A stretch of DNA of 64,000 bases from UBA1715 sp045615765 (GCA_045615765.1 JAZLFM010000048.1:1-64000), one strand, 5' to 3'. Positions 42,776-52,370 are shown, numbered from the stretch's first letter. The notes: generated from the sequence alone by a model not told the origin. Made by a program: numbers and translations.

Positions 42776-42900
42776 CTCCTTGACATAATACTGCCAACTT
42801 GTATAGTATCCCCAAAGAAATATTTATATCAGTTGATTCTTCAAAGTGTTAAATGTTGTTAACGAAAGAACTGTTTAGGGGTGTTATCGAGATTGACATT

Positions 42901-42929
42901 TGAAAAAAACAACAATTAGTTGTGCTTTT
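42901..42929 (-). terminator. Weak terminator after the HD hydrolase gene
   Basis: On the minus strand ACAAC and GTTGT form a short hairpin with a TAATT loop followed by a T-run, immediately after the stop of the HD gene. Confidence 0.5.
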
Positions 42930-43589
42930 TTATTCTTGCTTGTCTGTTCCCCATTCTTTTAAAAATTCATCTATGAATTGTAAAAGAAACTGATGTCGTG
43001 GTTCTGCCATTTCTTTCGCTGTTGGGGTATTCATAAGATATTTTAACTTCAGTAGCTTTTCATAGAAATGGTTTAGCGTAGGACCGTTTGATTTTCTGTA
43101 CTCTTCGGCGTTAGAGAAATCTTGTGGTTCTATTTCTGGATTGTATAATTCTCTATTTTTGAAACCTCCATAATGGAATGCGCGGGCAATACCAATTGCT
43201 CCAATAGCATCTAAACGATCTGCGTCTTGTACAATAGCACATTCAATTGAAGGAATTCCGTTGGAATTAAAACCTCCTTTATAGGATATGTTTTGAATAA
43301 TATCAATGATCCTTTTTATTTCAGCAGTCTTGAACTTTGCTTTCTTTAAGATGTTTTCGGTAAGTTTTAGACCTATGATTGTATTGCCATTGCTGAATTT
43401 TTCGTCGGAGACATCATGGAGTAGAGCTGCTGCTTGAATAATAACAAGTTCTCCGCCTTCGGTTTGTGCTATTTGTTCCGCATTTCTACAAACTCGTATG
43501 GCGTGGGAATAATCATGACCACATTCTGCGTTTTGTAGGGTTCTTTTTACTTCGTTTTGTATTGTTACTATTCGTTTATCAACTTCCAT
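42930..43589 (-). CDS. HD domain phosphohydrolase
   Basis: A 219-aa HD-superfamily protein. The metal-binding residues are visible as GHDYSHAIRVCRNA (His), AALLHDVSD (HD) and a later VQDADRLDAIGA (Asp). Family members cleave phosphates from nucleotides or other small molecules. The ATG at 43587-43589 gives the start just before MEVDKRIVTIQNE. It lies 10 bp after the sugar transferase gene and could be co-transcribed. Confidence 0.87.
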   Translation of the reverse strand: MEVDKRIVTIQNEVKRTLQNAECGHDYSHAIRVCRNAEQIAQTEGGELVIIQAAALLHDVSDEKFSNGNTIIGLKLTENILKKAKFKTAEIKRIIDIIQNISYKGGFNSNGIPSIECAIVQDADRLDAIGAIGIARAFHYGGFKNRELYNPEIEPQDFSNAEEYRKSNGPTLNHFYEKLLKLKYLMNTPTAKEMAEPRHQFLLQFIDEFLKEWGTDKQE

Positions 43590-43599
43590 ATTTTCTTTT

Positions 43600-45024
43600 T
43601 TAAACACCTTCTCCGGAAACAACAGTTTTTATGGTGTAGATAAGTATTTTTATATCTAAATAAACCGACATGTTTTCTATGTAGATTATGTCATATTTCA
43701 TACGGCTTGCCATTTCTTCTGGACTTTGAGCATATCCGTATTTTACTTGTCCTAAAGATGTGATTCCTGGTTTAACTTTTTGTAAATGAGTATAATGCGG
43801 TGCTATTTTTACAATTTGGTCAATGAAGAATTGACGTTCTGGTCTTGGTCCGACAAGAGACATGTCTCCTTTTAATACATTGTAAAATTGTGGAATCTCA
43901 TCTATGCGGAATTTGCGCATAATGTGTCCCCACGGTGTAATTCTTTTATCATGTTCAGAGGATAGTTGTGGACCGTCAATTTCGGAATCAATATACATTG
44001 AACGGAATTTATAAATGAAAAAAGGTTTACCGTATTGCCCAATTCGTTCTTGTTTGTAAAAAACAGGACCTTTTGAGGAACATGCAACCATTATTGCCGT
44101 AAATAGATATATAGGTGAACCAAGAATCAAAACAAGAATGGAAACGAGAATGTCTAAAAATCGTTTTAATTTCTCTTGCCAAGTAGGCATTACATTCTGC
44201 GAGATGATAATCAATGGTTCGTCATGTATTGATTCTAAGGTTACGCGTCCAGTGATGATGTCGCAGTTGTCGGGAATTGCTTTTATAATAGCTTTTGTTC
44301 CTAGAAGACAATGCAAGATGTGTTCAATATAGCCGTGTTCTTTTGTGTCTATTGCAATAATGATTTCTTCTATTTTTTTATCTGCTAAAATGTTTTTTAC
44401 GTCATCGATTTTCCCAAGATGTGGCATGTAGTCTGCCATTTGGTATTTTTCTTGGTTTATAACATTTACGAAACCTATAAATTTATTTCCTGTCGATTTC
44501 TTTGCACTAATTAATCGTTTATATAGCTTTTCAGCTTTTTCGTTGCTGCCAACAAGTAATGTATTGAAACCAATCTTTCGGGAACTAATTTTATTTTTTG
44601 TTCTGGTTGTTATAATAAAACGGGGAATGTATGTTGTACAAAAATGTACTGCAAAAAGTATTAGATAGGAGTAATAGTATGCCTGATAATTTACAACATT
44701 GTCGTTAAGTATAATGGTAAAAAATAAAATTAGTGATCCTATTAATGTTACCAATAGTGTGTTGAAAAATTCTCGTAGTCTTGATTTCCGATAAATGTTT
44801 TTGTAATAGCCACTTAGATAATATAATGCCAACCACATGAGTGGTATTGCTATTAATCCATGTCTAAAGTTGATGTCTAAGATGATTAATCCTTTCATTT
44901 CAGGAAACTCAAGATAATATGCGTCAATATAGTCGTTCCTGAGTATAAAGAACAGTGTCCACGAAATGATAGCCGTAGCTAAATCACAACATATGTATAA
45001 TAATGTCTGTCTAGTCTTATTCAT
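43600..45024 (-). CDS. Polyprenyl-phosphate glycosylphosphotransferase (WbaP/EpsE-like)
   Basis: A 474-aa membrane enzyme that starts an exopolysaccharide or O-antigen repeat by moving sugar-1-phosphate to undecaprenyl phosphate. Four to five N-terminal helices and a CoA-binding-like domain (KIGFNTLLVGSNEKAEKLYKRL) precede the transferase domain. The latter has QERIGQYGKPFFIYKFRSM and the catalytic-like KFRIDEIPQFYNVLKGDMSL followed by VGPRPERQFF. The start is set at the ATG at 45022-45024. Confidence 0.92.
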   Translation of the reverse strand: MNKTRQTLLYICCDLATAIISWTLFFILRNDYIDAYYLEFPEMKGLIILDINFRHGLIAIPLMWLALYYLSGYYKNIYRKSRLREFFNTLLVTLIGSLILFFTIILNDNVVNYQAYYYSYLILFAVHFCTTYIPRFIITTRTKNKISSRKIGFNTLLVGSNEKAEKLYKRLISAKKSTGNKFIGFVNVINQEKYQMADYMPHLGKIDDVKNILADKKIEEIIIAIDTKEHGYIEHILHCLLGTKAIIKAIPDNCDIITGRVTLESIHDEPLIIISQNVMPTWQEKLKRFLDILVSILVLILGSPIYLFTAIMVACSSKGPVFYKQERIGQYGKPFFIYKFRSMYIDSEIDGPQLSSEHDKRITPWGHIMRKFRIDEIPQFYNVLKGDMSLVGPRPERQFFIDQIVKIAPHYTHLQKVKPGITSLGQVKYGYAQSPEEMASRMKYDIIYIENMSVYLDIKILIYTIKTVVSGEGV

Positions 45025-45072
45025 AGAACATCGTTGGTTGCAAATATGAAACAAATTTTTGTATTATGTTCT

Positions 45073-46068
45073 TTACTCAGAACAATTTTGACACATGTCA
45101 ATTTTTTTTCTATTTGTAAAAACGGCTTTTCGTATCAAATCGTATTTTTCGGAGTTCCAAATTTCTTCGAAAGTTTGTTTTTTTATGTTTCCAAAAGTGA
45201 ATGTATGATTCTTGTCAAAACAGCAAGGTAATACATTCCCATTCCAGGCTACAATGCAACTGCACCACATTTTCCAGCAGTTGTTTTTAAGTTCTTTTTT
45301 TATGGTTATTTTGCCTTCATGTATGGTATATCTACTGTTTCTTTGTGAAGGAAGCATATCCATATTTTTCTCGTCGTAGAATTGTGCTGTTTTGAATTTG
45401 ATGATGTCGGCACCAAATTGTTTGCCTATTTCTTGTATGTCTTTTGTATGATTTTCTGTATGCTTAAATAATAGACATTGTAGTTCTACAAGAGGTAGGT
45501 TGCTGTTATTTCTTTTTTTTGCTTCTTGAATGGCTTGCATTCCGTTTAAAACTTTTTGGAAAGAACCGTTTCTTCTATATTTTTCGTATGTTTCTTGATT
45601 GTAGCCGTCTAAAGAAATTATAAGTTTCGTTAGACCTGATTTTACGATTTCATCAGCGTTTTCGTTTGTGATGAAGTGTGCATTTGTCGATATAGAAGTA
45701 AGAATTTTCGCCTTATGTGCTTGTTGTATTATTGTAATAGTCTGTTTGTTTATGAATGGCTCTCCTTGAAAATAGAGATTTGCAAAGATTGTGTGTTGCT
45801 TGATTTGTGGTAAAAGTTTTTCGCAAATGTTTACATCCATTTGTCCTTTTTCAACTATACTACTTTTGTTCCCTGTTGGGCATTCTGGGCATTGTAGGTT
45901 GCAAATATTTGTTGGTTCAATGCTGATAAAAGCTGGTCTTCCTTTTAGTTGAACTTTTTTGAAAAGGATAGAGTAGGTGTATGAATAATATAGTCGTATA
46001 AAATTCCAAATCCTTGAAAAAGAAAGGCTTTTAAGTACTTGTAATGCAAAAATAATGTAGAACTTCAT
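45073..46068 (-). CDS. Radical SAM/SPASM domain protein
   Basis: A 331-aa protein with the SAM cluster Cys-x3-Cys-x2-Cys in PTNICNLQCPECPTG, the radical SAM barrel (ISTNAHFITNENADEIVKSG, LIISLDGYNQETYEKYRRNG) and a C-terminal SPASM-like Cys-rich part (CWKMWCSCIVAWNGNVLPCC and a final CQNCSE). SPASM enzymes modify peptides or carry extra clusters. No precursor peptide gene is visible nearby. A neighbouring polysaccharide gene makes a sugar-modifying role also possible. Confidence 0.88.
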   Translation of the reverse strand: MKFYIIFALQVLKSLSFSRIWNFIRLYYSYTYSILFKKVQLKGRPAFISIEPTNICNLQCPECPTGNKSSIVEKGQMDVNICEKLLPQIKQHTIFANLYFQGEPFINKQTITIIQQAHKAKILTSISTNAHFITNENADEIVKSGLTKLIISLDGYNQETYEKYRRNGSFQKVLNGMQAIQEAKKRNNSNLPLVELQCLLFKHTENHTKDIQEIGKQFGADIIKFKTAQFYDEKNMDMLPSQRNSRYTIHEGKITIKKELKNNCWKMWCSCIVAWNGNVLPCCFDKNHTFTFGNIKKQTFEEIWNSEKYDLIRKAVFTNRKKIDMCQNCSE

Positions 46069-46120
46069 AGACTATAATTTCGTTGCGAATATACACAAAA
46101 GACAAATAGAAGGAAATAAA

Positions 46121-46146
46121 AAAGGCTGCCCTAATGGACAGCCTTT
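46121..46146 (-). terminator. Terminator after the fumarate reductase operon
   Basis: AAAGGCTG-CCC and GG-CAGCCTTT (one mismatch) with a TAAT loop, followed on the minus strand by T-rich sequence. It ends the sdhCAB/frdCAB transcript. Confidence 0.75.
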
Positions 46147-46165
46147 GATTATACAGACAATTATC

Positions 46166-46927
46166 TTAGTCTTGGAATTTTGCGCATAAGAATTCTCTGT
46201 TAAGGCGTGCAATGTTTGAAATAGATACGCCTTTTGGACATTCTGCTTCGCAAGCACCTGTGTTAGTACAGTTACCGAAACCAAGTTCGTCCATTTTAGC
46301 AACCATTGCTTTTGCACGACGAGCTGCTTCTACACGACCTTGTGGAAGAAGTGCCAATTGAGAAACTTTTGCAGAAACGAACAACATAGCTGAACCGTTT
46401 TTACAAGTTGCAACGCAAGCACCGCAACCGATACAAGAAGCAGCATCCATTGCTTCGTCAGCATCTTTCTTAGGAATTGGAATTGCATTTCCATCAGGAA
46501 CACCACCAGTGTTTACCGAAATGAAACCACCAGCAGCCATGATTTTGTCGTATGCGCTACGGTCAACCATCAAGTCTTTGATTACAGGGAAACCTGCAGA
46601 ACGCCATGGTTCAACAGTAATAGTATCACCGTCTTTAAATTTACGCATATGCAACTGGCAAGTTGTTACGTGATCGTCTGGACCATGTGCATGACCATTG
46701 ATGTAAAGGCTACACATACCACAGATACCTTCACGGCAATCGTGGTCAAATGCAACAGGTTCTTTACCTTCATTGATAAGTTGTTCGTTAAGAACATCCA
46801 TCATTTCCAAGAAAGAACTATTTGGAGAAATTCCTTTTAATTCGTTTGTTTCAAAATGACCTGCTTCTTTTGGACCTTTTTGTCTCCAAACTTTTACAGT
46901 TAAATTCAAGTTTTGTACTTCGCTCAT
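46166..46927 (-). CDS. Succinate dehydrogenase/fumarate reductase iron-sulfur subunit
   Basis: A 253-aa SdhB/FrdB protein with three cluster sites: 2Fe-2S (FDHDCREGICGMCSLYINGH), 4Fe-4S (CIGCGACVATC) and a third site (CTNTGACEAECPKGV). It moves electrons between the flavoprotein and the membrane quinone site. The order cytochrome b, flavoprotein, iron-sulfur protein is characteristic of Bacteroidota fumarate reductases. The gene is 39 bp after the flavoprotein gene. Confidence 0.95.
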   Translation of the reverse strand: MSEVQNLNLTVKVWRQKGPKEAGHFETNELKGISPNSSFLEMMDVLNEQLINEGKEPVAFDHDCREGICGMCSLYINGHAHGPDDHVTTCQLHMRKFKDGDTITVEPWRSAGFPVIKDLMVDRSAYDKIMAAGGFISVNTGGVPDGNAIPIPKKDADEAMDAASCIGCGACVATCKNGSAMLFVSAKVSQLALLPQGRVEAARRAKAMVAKMDELGFGNCTNTGACEAECPKGVSISNIARLNREFLCAKFQD

Positions 46928-46966
46928 AACTCGATATTTTTAATCCTTACGGGTGTTTACAATAGA

Positions 46967-48904
46967 TTATTTATAATTTCTTTGTTTTAATTCGCAATAT
47001 TCGAATTTCAATTCTTCCTTGTGAAGTTCAGGTTCTGCGTCAACACCTTTGAATTCCCAAGCACCAACATATGCGTACTTGTCATCTTGACGAAGAGCTT
47101 CACCTTCTTCTGTTTGGTATTCTTCACGGAAGTGACCACCACAAGATTCTTCACGGTGTAAAGCGTCACGTGCGATTAATTCTCCTAATTCTAGGAAGTC
47201 AGCAACACGGTTTGCTTTTTCAAGTTCAACATTCAATTCGTCAGCGTTTCCTGGAATACGAACTTTTTCCCAGAATTCTTTGCGAAGTTCTTGAATCATT
47301 TTGATACCTTCTTGAAGACCTTCTCTTGTACGACCCATACCAACATGTTCCCACATGATATGTCCTAATTTCTTGTGAATGCTATCAACTGATTCAGTAC
47401 CCTTAACATTCATAAGTTTTTGGATGTGAGCCTTAACTTCTTCTTTAACTTTTGCGAATTCGCCAGAGTTAGTGTCCATTCTTGGAGTGTGAAGTTCGTC
47501 AGCAAGATAGTTTTGTACTGTGTATGGCAATACGAAGTAACCATCAGACAAACCTTGCATCAATGCAGAAGCACCAAGACGGTTTGCACCGTGGTCTGAG
47601 AAGTTTGCTTCACCAGCTGCGAATAAACCAGGGATAGTTGTTTGTAGTTCGTAGTCAACCCAGATACCACCCATTGTATAGTGGATAGCAGGGTAGATTT
47701 TCATTGGAGTTTCGTATGGATTGTCGTTAGTAATCTTTTCATACATTTGGAACAAGTTACCATAGCGAGCTTCAACAACATCTTTACCTAATCTTTCAAT
47801 TGCATATTTGAAATCCAAGAATACAGCACCGCCGTTTTCTACACCGAAACCGTGGTCGCAACGTTCTTTAGCTGCACGAGAAGCAACGTCACGAGGTACA
47901 AGGTTACCGAATGCAGGGTAGCGTCTTTCCAAGTAGAAGTCGCGATCTTCGTCTGGAATATCTTGAGCTTTTTTCTTTCCGTTACGGATAGCTTCTGCAT
48001 CTTCAGCTTTTTTAGGAGCCCAGATACGACCATCGTTACGTAAAGATTCTGACATCAAAGTCAATTTTGATTGGAATTCACCGTGTACTGGAATACAAGT
48101 AGGGTGGATTTGGATGTAGCAAGGGTTTGCGAAATATGCACCTTTCTTGTAAGCTTTCCATGCTGCCGAACCATTAGATCCCATAGCGTTTGTAGAAAGG
48201 AAAAATACGTTTCCGTAACCACCAGTTGCTAGGATTACTGCATGTCCGAAATGAGCATCGATTTCACCTGTGATAAGGTTACGAGTTACGATACCACGAC
48301 ATTTACCGTCAACAACAACGATATCCATCATTTCTGTACGAGGATACATTTTTACTGTACCTTTACCGATTTGACGGCTTAATGCGCTATATGCACCCAA
48401 CAACAATTGTTGACCTGTTTGACCTTTTGCATAGAATGTACGAGATACTTGCGCACCACCGAATGAACGGTTAGCCAACAACCCTCCGTAATCACGTGCG
48501 AAAGGAACACCTTGTGCAACACATTGGTCGATGATGTTGTTACTTACTTCAGCCAAACGGTAAACGTTAGCTTCACGAGCACGGTAGTCACCACCTTTGA
48601 TTGTATCGTAGAACAAGCGATAAACGCTGTCACCATCGTTTTGATAGTTCTTTGCAGCGTTGATACCACCTTGTGCTGCGATAGAGTGAGCACGACGTGG
48701 GCTATCTTGGTAGCAGAAACATTTTACATTGAAACCAAGTTCACCAAGAGAAGCAGCTGCAGCACCACCAGCAAGACCTGAACCTACAACAATAACGTCA
48801 AGTTTACGTTTGTTAGCAGGGTTTACAAGTTTTTGGTGAGCTTTGTAGTTAGACCATTTTTCATATAAATGACCTTCTGGAATTTTACTATCTAAAGTTG
48901 CCAT
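46967..48904 (-). CDS. Succinate dehydrogenase/fumarate reductase flavoprotein subunit
   Basis: A 645-aa FAD protein. The nucleotide-binding GSGLAGGAAAASLGELGF, the FAD-histidine region SIAAQGGINAAKNYQND (the histidine in RRAHSIAAQGG), the active-site HPTCIP and the ANRLGASALMQGLSDGYF segment are all visible. Together with the b-type cytochrome it catalyses fumarate reduction or succinate oxidation. Confidence 0.97.
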   Translation of the reverse strand: MATLDSKIPEGHLYEKWSNYKAHQKLVNPANKRKLDVIVVGSGLAGGAAAASLGELGFNVKCFCYQDSPRRAHSIAAQGGINAAKNYQNDGDSVYRLFYDTIKGGDYRAREANVYRLAEVSNNIIDQCVAQGVPFARDYGGLLANRSFGGAQVSRTFYAKGQTGQQLLLGAYSALSRQIGKGTVKMYPRTEMMDIVVVDGKCRGIVTRNLITGEIDAHFGHAVILATGGYGNVFFLSTNAMGSNGSAAWKAYKKGAYFANPCYIQIHPTCIPVHGEFQSKLTLMSESLRNDGRIWAPKKAEDAEAIRNGKKKAQDIPDEDRDFYLERRYPAFGNLVPRDVASRAAKERCDHGFGVENGGAVFLDFKYAIERLGKDVVEARYGNLFQMYEKITNDNPYETPMKIYPAIHYTMGGIWVDYELQTTIPGLFAAGEANFSDHGANRLGASALMQGLSDGYFVLPYTVQNYLADELHTPRMDTNSGEFAKVKEEVKAHIQKLMNVKGTESVDSIHKKLGHIMWEHVGMGRTREGLQEGIKMIQELRKEFWEKVRIPGNADELNVELEKANRVADFLELGELIARDALHREESCGGHFREEYQTEEGEALRQDDKYAYVGAWEFKGVDAEPELHKEELKFEYCELKQRNYK

Positions 48905-48929
48905 AATAAATGTTTTTCGAAGTTAATAA

Positions 48930-49604
48930 TTAAAGACTTTGACAAAATGCAACGATAACAACTGCGGCAAAAGCACCACAAACTACTGTTGCAAAAATAT
49001 CGCTGATACATTTTAAACGTGACATCCAAATTTTGTTGTTCCAACCAATTGTTTGTAATGCACTCCAAAATCCGTGAGTTAAGTGGAACCAAAGAGCAAC
49101 CAACCAAACAATGTAAATAATAGCGATAGGAGCTTGGCTGAAGTAGAACTTAATCCATGCTGCACCGTCAGTAGCTGCAAATTGATTTTCTATACCTGCT
49201 AATTCTGCGAACATCATTTTGTACCAGAAATGAGAAAGGTGAAGAATAATACCGATTAAAACGATTATACCTAAAACAAGCATGTTCTTTGATGCCCATT
49301 CAACGCTAGCTGGACGAACTTGACTATCGTATTTTTCTGTTCCACGTGCTTTCTTGTTTTGGTAAGAAAGAATGAATGCGTATACGATATGAACAAGAGT
49401 TCCGACTGCCAAAACAGCTGTACCGGCAAGTGCATACCAGTTAGTGCCTAGGAATTCACAAACAGCATTGTAAGCTTCGCCAGAAAAAATCGCAACTAAG
49501 TTCATAGATGCGTGAAATGTAAGAAACAGGATTAGGAAAAGTCCTGTGATACTCATCAGGAACTTTTTCCCGATAGAAGAACTAAGTAAATTTGGGTTTG
49601 ACAT
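48930..49604 (-). CDS. Fumarate reductase/succinate dehydrogenase cytochrome b subunit
   Basis: A 224-aa membrane protein with five predicted helices and histidines suited to heme b binding (FHASMNLVAIF, LVHIVYAFILSY, ILHLSHFWYKM, WFHLTHGFWSAL). One polypeptide with two hemes is typical of the type B enzymes of Bacteroidota. It is the first gene of the operon, 25 bp before the flavoprotein gene. Confidence 0.94.
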   Translation of the reverse strand: MSNPNLLSSSIGKKFLMSITGLFLILFLTFHASMNLVAIFSGEAYNAVCEFLGTNWYALAGTAVLAVGTLVHIVYAFILSYQNKKARGTEKYDSQVRPASVEWASKNMLVLGIIVLIGIILHLSHFWYKMMFAELAGIENQFAATDGAAWIKFYFSQAPIAIIYIVWLVALWFHLTHGFWSALQTIGWNNKIWMSRLKCISDIFATVVCGAFAAVVIVAFCQSL

Positions 49605-49643
49605 AAAAATTAATTTTTAAGTTTTGAATTTTATTTGTTTTTG

Positions 49644-49651
49644 CAAAAATA
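49644..49651 (-). promoter_or_regulatory. -7 promoter box of the fumarate reductase operon
   Basis: Minus-strand TATTTTTG matches TAnnTTTG with a TTTG at the -33 position 21 bp upstream, the best promoter match in the window. Confidence 0.7.
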
Positions 49652-49734
49652 CAATTTTTACGAAATTTCAAGCAAAAGTTACCGTATATATTGTTAATAT
49701 TTTTCGGTATGATGCAAAATGAATTTAATTTTAT

Positions 49735-49742
49735 TATTTTTG
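49735..49742 (+). promoter_or_regulatory. -7 promoter box of glyS
   Basis: TATTTTTG matches TAnnTTTG; it ends 30 bp before the ATG at 49773. Confidence 0.6.
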
Positions 49743-49772
49743 CGTGCAAATTATATAAGTATAAGGATTACA

Positions 49773-51308
49773 ATGGCAGACGATTTATTAAAAAAAGTTA
49801 TCGCTCACGCTAAGGAATATGGTTTTATTTTCCCTTCGAGCGAAATTTACGATGGCCTTGGTGCTGTGTATGATTATGGTCAAAATGGTGTTGAACTAAA
49901 GAATAACATCAAACAATATTGGTGGAATGCAATGGTTCGTTTGCACGAAAATATTGTTGGTATAGATTCTTCAATCTTCATGCATCCAACAATTTGGAAA
50001 GCTTCTGGTCACGTAGATGCGTTCAACGATCCATTGATTGACAATAAGGATTCAAAAAAACGTTATCGTGCGGATGTTTTGATTGAAGAAGAACGTGAAA
50101 AACACAATCAAAAAATCCTTAAAGAAATAGAAAAAGGTCGTAAGAAATTTGGTGATTCTTTTGATGAAGCAAAAGCTCGTGAAACAAATCCAAATATTCT
50201 TCGTGAACAAGCTAAAATAGATGAAATCACAAAACGTTATGACGAAGCTTTGAATGCGAATGATTTGGAAGCTATGCGTCAGTTGATTTTGGATTTAGGT
50301 ATTGTTTGTCCTATTTCGGGTACAGCAAACTGGTCTGAGGTTCGTCAGTTCAATTTGATGTTCGAAACAAAACTTGGTTCTACTGCTGAAGGTGCAAGTT
50401 CAATCTATTTACGTCCAGAAACAGCTCAAGGTATTTTCGTAAACTACTTGAATGTACAAAAAACTGGTCGTATGAAGATTCCATTTGGTATCGCTCAAAT
50501 AGGTAAGGCGTTCCGAAATGAAATCGTGGCTCGTCAGTTTGTGTTCCGTATGAGAGAGTTTGAACAAATGGAAATGCAATTCTTTGTACGTCCTGGTTCA
50601 GAAATGGAATGGTTTGCTAAATGGAAAGCTGAACGTTTGGCATGGCATAAAGCACTAGGTCTAGGCGATAACAATTATCGTTATCATGACCATGAGAAAC
50701 TTGCTCACTATGCAAATGCTGCTACTGATATAGAATTTAACTTCCCAATGGGTTTCAAAGAATTGGAAGGTATTCACTCTCGTACAAATTTTGACTTGAG
50801 TCAGCATCAAAAATATTCTGGTAAGAAAATTCAATATTTCGACCCTGAATTGAATGAAAGTTATGTTCCATATGTGATTGAAACTTCAATCGGTTTGGAT
50901 AGAACTGTTTTGGCTGTATTGTCTAATTCTTATTGCGAAGAACAATTGGACGGTGAAGTTCGTGAAGTTTTGCGTATTCCTGCTGCAATTGCTCCTGTGA
51001 AATTTGCAATAATGCCATTAACGAAAAAAGATGGTCTTCCAGAAGTTGCACAAAAGTTAATGAAGCAATTAGAAATAGAATGTAACTGTCAATACGAAGA
51101 AAAAGATTCTATCGGAAAACGTTACCGTCGTCAAGATGCTATTGGTACTCCTTACTGTATTACTATAGATCATCAAACATTGGAAGATAATACGGTAACA
51201 GTTCGCGAACGCGATACAATGGAACAAGTTCGTATGTCTATTGACGAAGTTGTTGCAACACTTCCACAAAAAGTTTCAATGGCAAGTTTGTTGAGAAAAA
51301 TTCAATAG
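49773..51308 (+). CDS. glyS: Glycyl-tRNA synthetase (homodimeric class II type)
   Basis: A 511-aa enzyme of the alpha2 (eukaryote-like) GlyRS type. FIFPSSEIYDGLGAVYDYGQ at the N-terminus, motif 2 region GIAQIGKAFRNEIVARQFVF followed by RMREFEQMEMQFF, YIETSIGLDRTVLAV-like motif 3 (VPYVIETSIGLDRTVLAVL) and a C-terminal anticodon-binding domain confirm it. The ATG at 49773 begins the conserved MADDLLKKVI; an earlier ATG at the promoter would add a short unconserved stretch. Confidence 0.96.
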   Translation: MADDLLKKVIAHAKEYGFIFPSSEIYDGLGAVYDYGQNGVELKNNIKQYWWNAMVRLHENIVGIDSSIFMHPTIWKASGHVDAFNDPLIDNKDSKKRYRADVLIEEEREKHNQKILKEIEKGRKKFGDSFDEAKARETNPNILREQAKIDEITKRYDEALNANDLEAMRQLILDLGIVCPISGTANWSEVRQFNLMFETKLGSTAEGASSIYLRPETAQGIFVNYLNVQKTGRMKIPFGIAQIGKAFRNEIVARQFVFRMREFEQMEMQFFVRPGSEMEWFAKWKAERLAWHKALGLGDNNYRYHDHEKLAHYANAATDIEFNFPMGFKELEGIHSRTNFDLSQHQKYSGKKIQYFDPELNESYVPYVIETSIGLDRTVLAVLSNSYCEEQLDGEVREVLRIPAAIAPVKFAIMPLTKKDGLPEVAQKLMKQLEIECNCQYEEKDSIGKRYRRQDAIGTPYCITIDHQTLEDNTVTVRERDTMEQVRMSIDEVVATLPQKVSMASLLRKIQ

Positions 51309-51331
51309 TAAATAAATAACACATTAATTAT

Positions 51332-51371
51332 AAAAGGAGGTTGTCTTTTGACGATCTCCTTTTTGTTTTTA
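51332..51371 (+). terminator. Rho-independent terminator after glyS
   Basis: AAAAGGAGGTTGTC and GACGATCTCCTTTTT pair with two wobbles and a TTTT loop, followed by a T-rich tail. Confidence 0.85.
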
Positions 51372-51411
51372 TACATATTTAATAAAAATGTGGAACATTC
51401 GGAAAAAAAAC

Positions 51412-51419
51412 TATATTTG
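51412..51419 (+). promoter_or_regulatory. -7 promoter box of the ftsX operon
   Basis: TATATTTG matches TAnnTTTG, 75 bp before the ATG at 51494, which begins a run of co-oriented genes to 57.6 kb. Confidence 0.6.
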
Positions 51420-51493
51420 CCAAAGTTTTTTAATGTTGGGGTAGTATGCTCTTTATTGTAGCCTGTTCCTCGACAATTTTATGGTAAACGACA

Positions 51494-52369
51494 ATGAAAC
51501 AAAATAAAGTAATTCGTCGAAGATTTCTTTCATCGTACACTTCTACGCTTATTAGTGTTGCGTTAGTATTGTTTGTGTTATGCTTGATAGGTTTGTTACT
51601 TACAAGTGAACGCGCGGTTTCGAAACAAATCAAGGAACAAGTTGGTTTTACGTTATTCTTAAAGTCAGACATTGCAGAAGCTGATATGTTTGAATTGCGT
51701 AAGAAAATAGATGTGATGGATATGGTGAAATCAACAGAATATGTTTCTGCAGAAGAAGCTTCGAATAGATTGGCGGAAACATTGGGACAAGACTATGTTG
51801 ATTTAGCGGAGGGTAATCCAATCCCACCATCGTTGGAAGTGCATTTTCATGCAGATTATGCTACTCCTGAAAATTTTGTTTTAGTAGAACAACAATTCAA
51901 GAATAACGAATTCGTAGATTCTATACATTATGATAGATCTCACATAAAGAATTTAAATTCTAATATAAAAAAGGTTAGTTTATTCTTGTTTGTATTAGGA
52001 CTATTGTTATTAGTCGTTTCTATGGTTTTGATAAATAATACTATTCGTTTGTCGGTGTACTCGAAAAGATTCTTAATAAAGACGATGCAAATGGTGGGAG
52101 CAACAAATCACTATATTCGTTCTCCTTTTTTGCTACGAGGTGCATTCCAGGGTTTTTTAAGTGGTGTTATTGCTGTTGCTTTAACGGCAGGAGTTTTGTA
52201 TTTGTTGAAAACTGCTGCGTTGGAAACAATAAATTATTTAGATCTTGAATTGTTAGGAATAGTGTTCCTTGCTGTGATATTGACAGGAATGTTCTTGACA
52301 TTTGTTGCAACATTTTTTGCACTTAACAAATTTTTGAAAGTAAATAAAGACGATTTATATATATTGTAA
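51494..52369 (+). CDS. ftsX: Cell division protein FtsX-like permease
   Basis: A 291-aa membrane protein: a first helix at about residues 18-36 (LISVALVLFVLCLIGLLL), a periplasmic domain, then three helices including the coupling region KTMQMVGATNHYIRSPFLLR. It works with FtsE to control peptidoglycan hydrolases at division. No ftsE gene adjoins, as is usual in Bacteroidota. It is followed by the DUF3098 gene. Confidence 0.9.
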   Translation: MKQNKVIRRRFLSSYTSTLISVALVLFVLCLIGLLLTSERAVSKQIKEQVGFTLFLKSDIAEADMFELRKKIDVMDMVKSTEYVSAEEASNRLAETLGQDYVDLAEGNPIPPSLEVHFHADYATPENFVLVEQQFKNNEFVDSIHYDRSHIKNLNSNIKKVSLFLFVLGLLLLVVSMVLINNTIRLSVYSKRFLIKTMQMVGATNHYIRSPFLLRGAFQGFLSGVIAVALTAGVLYLLKTAALETINYLDLELLGIVFLAVILTGMFLTFVATFFALNKFLKVNKDDLYIL

Positions 52370-52370
52370 T

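Larger units (their letters stand above)
42526..42929. other. 400-bp gene-free stretch with an imperfect inverted repeat
   Basis: No coding frame is convincing here. A 26-nt pair of imperfect inverted repeats lies at 42686-42711 and 42750-42775. The rest is AT-rich and contains the promoter side of the oadG operon and the terminator side of the HD gene. Confidence 0.6.

Noticed and set aside
46072..46317. 81-aa ORF over the terminator and the iron-sulfur subunit gene
   Set aside because: It overlaps the fumarate reductase iron-sulfur subunit in another frame and ends over the terminator.
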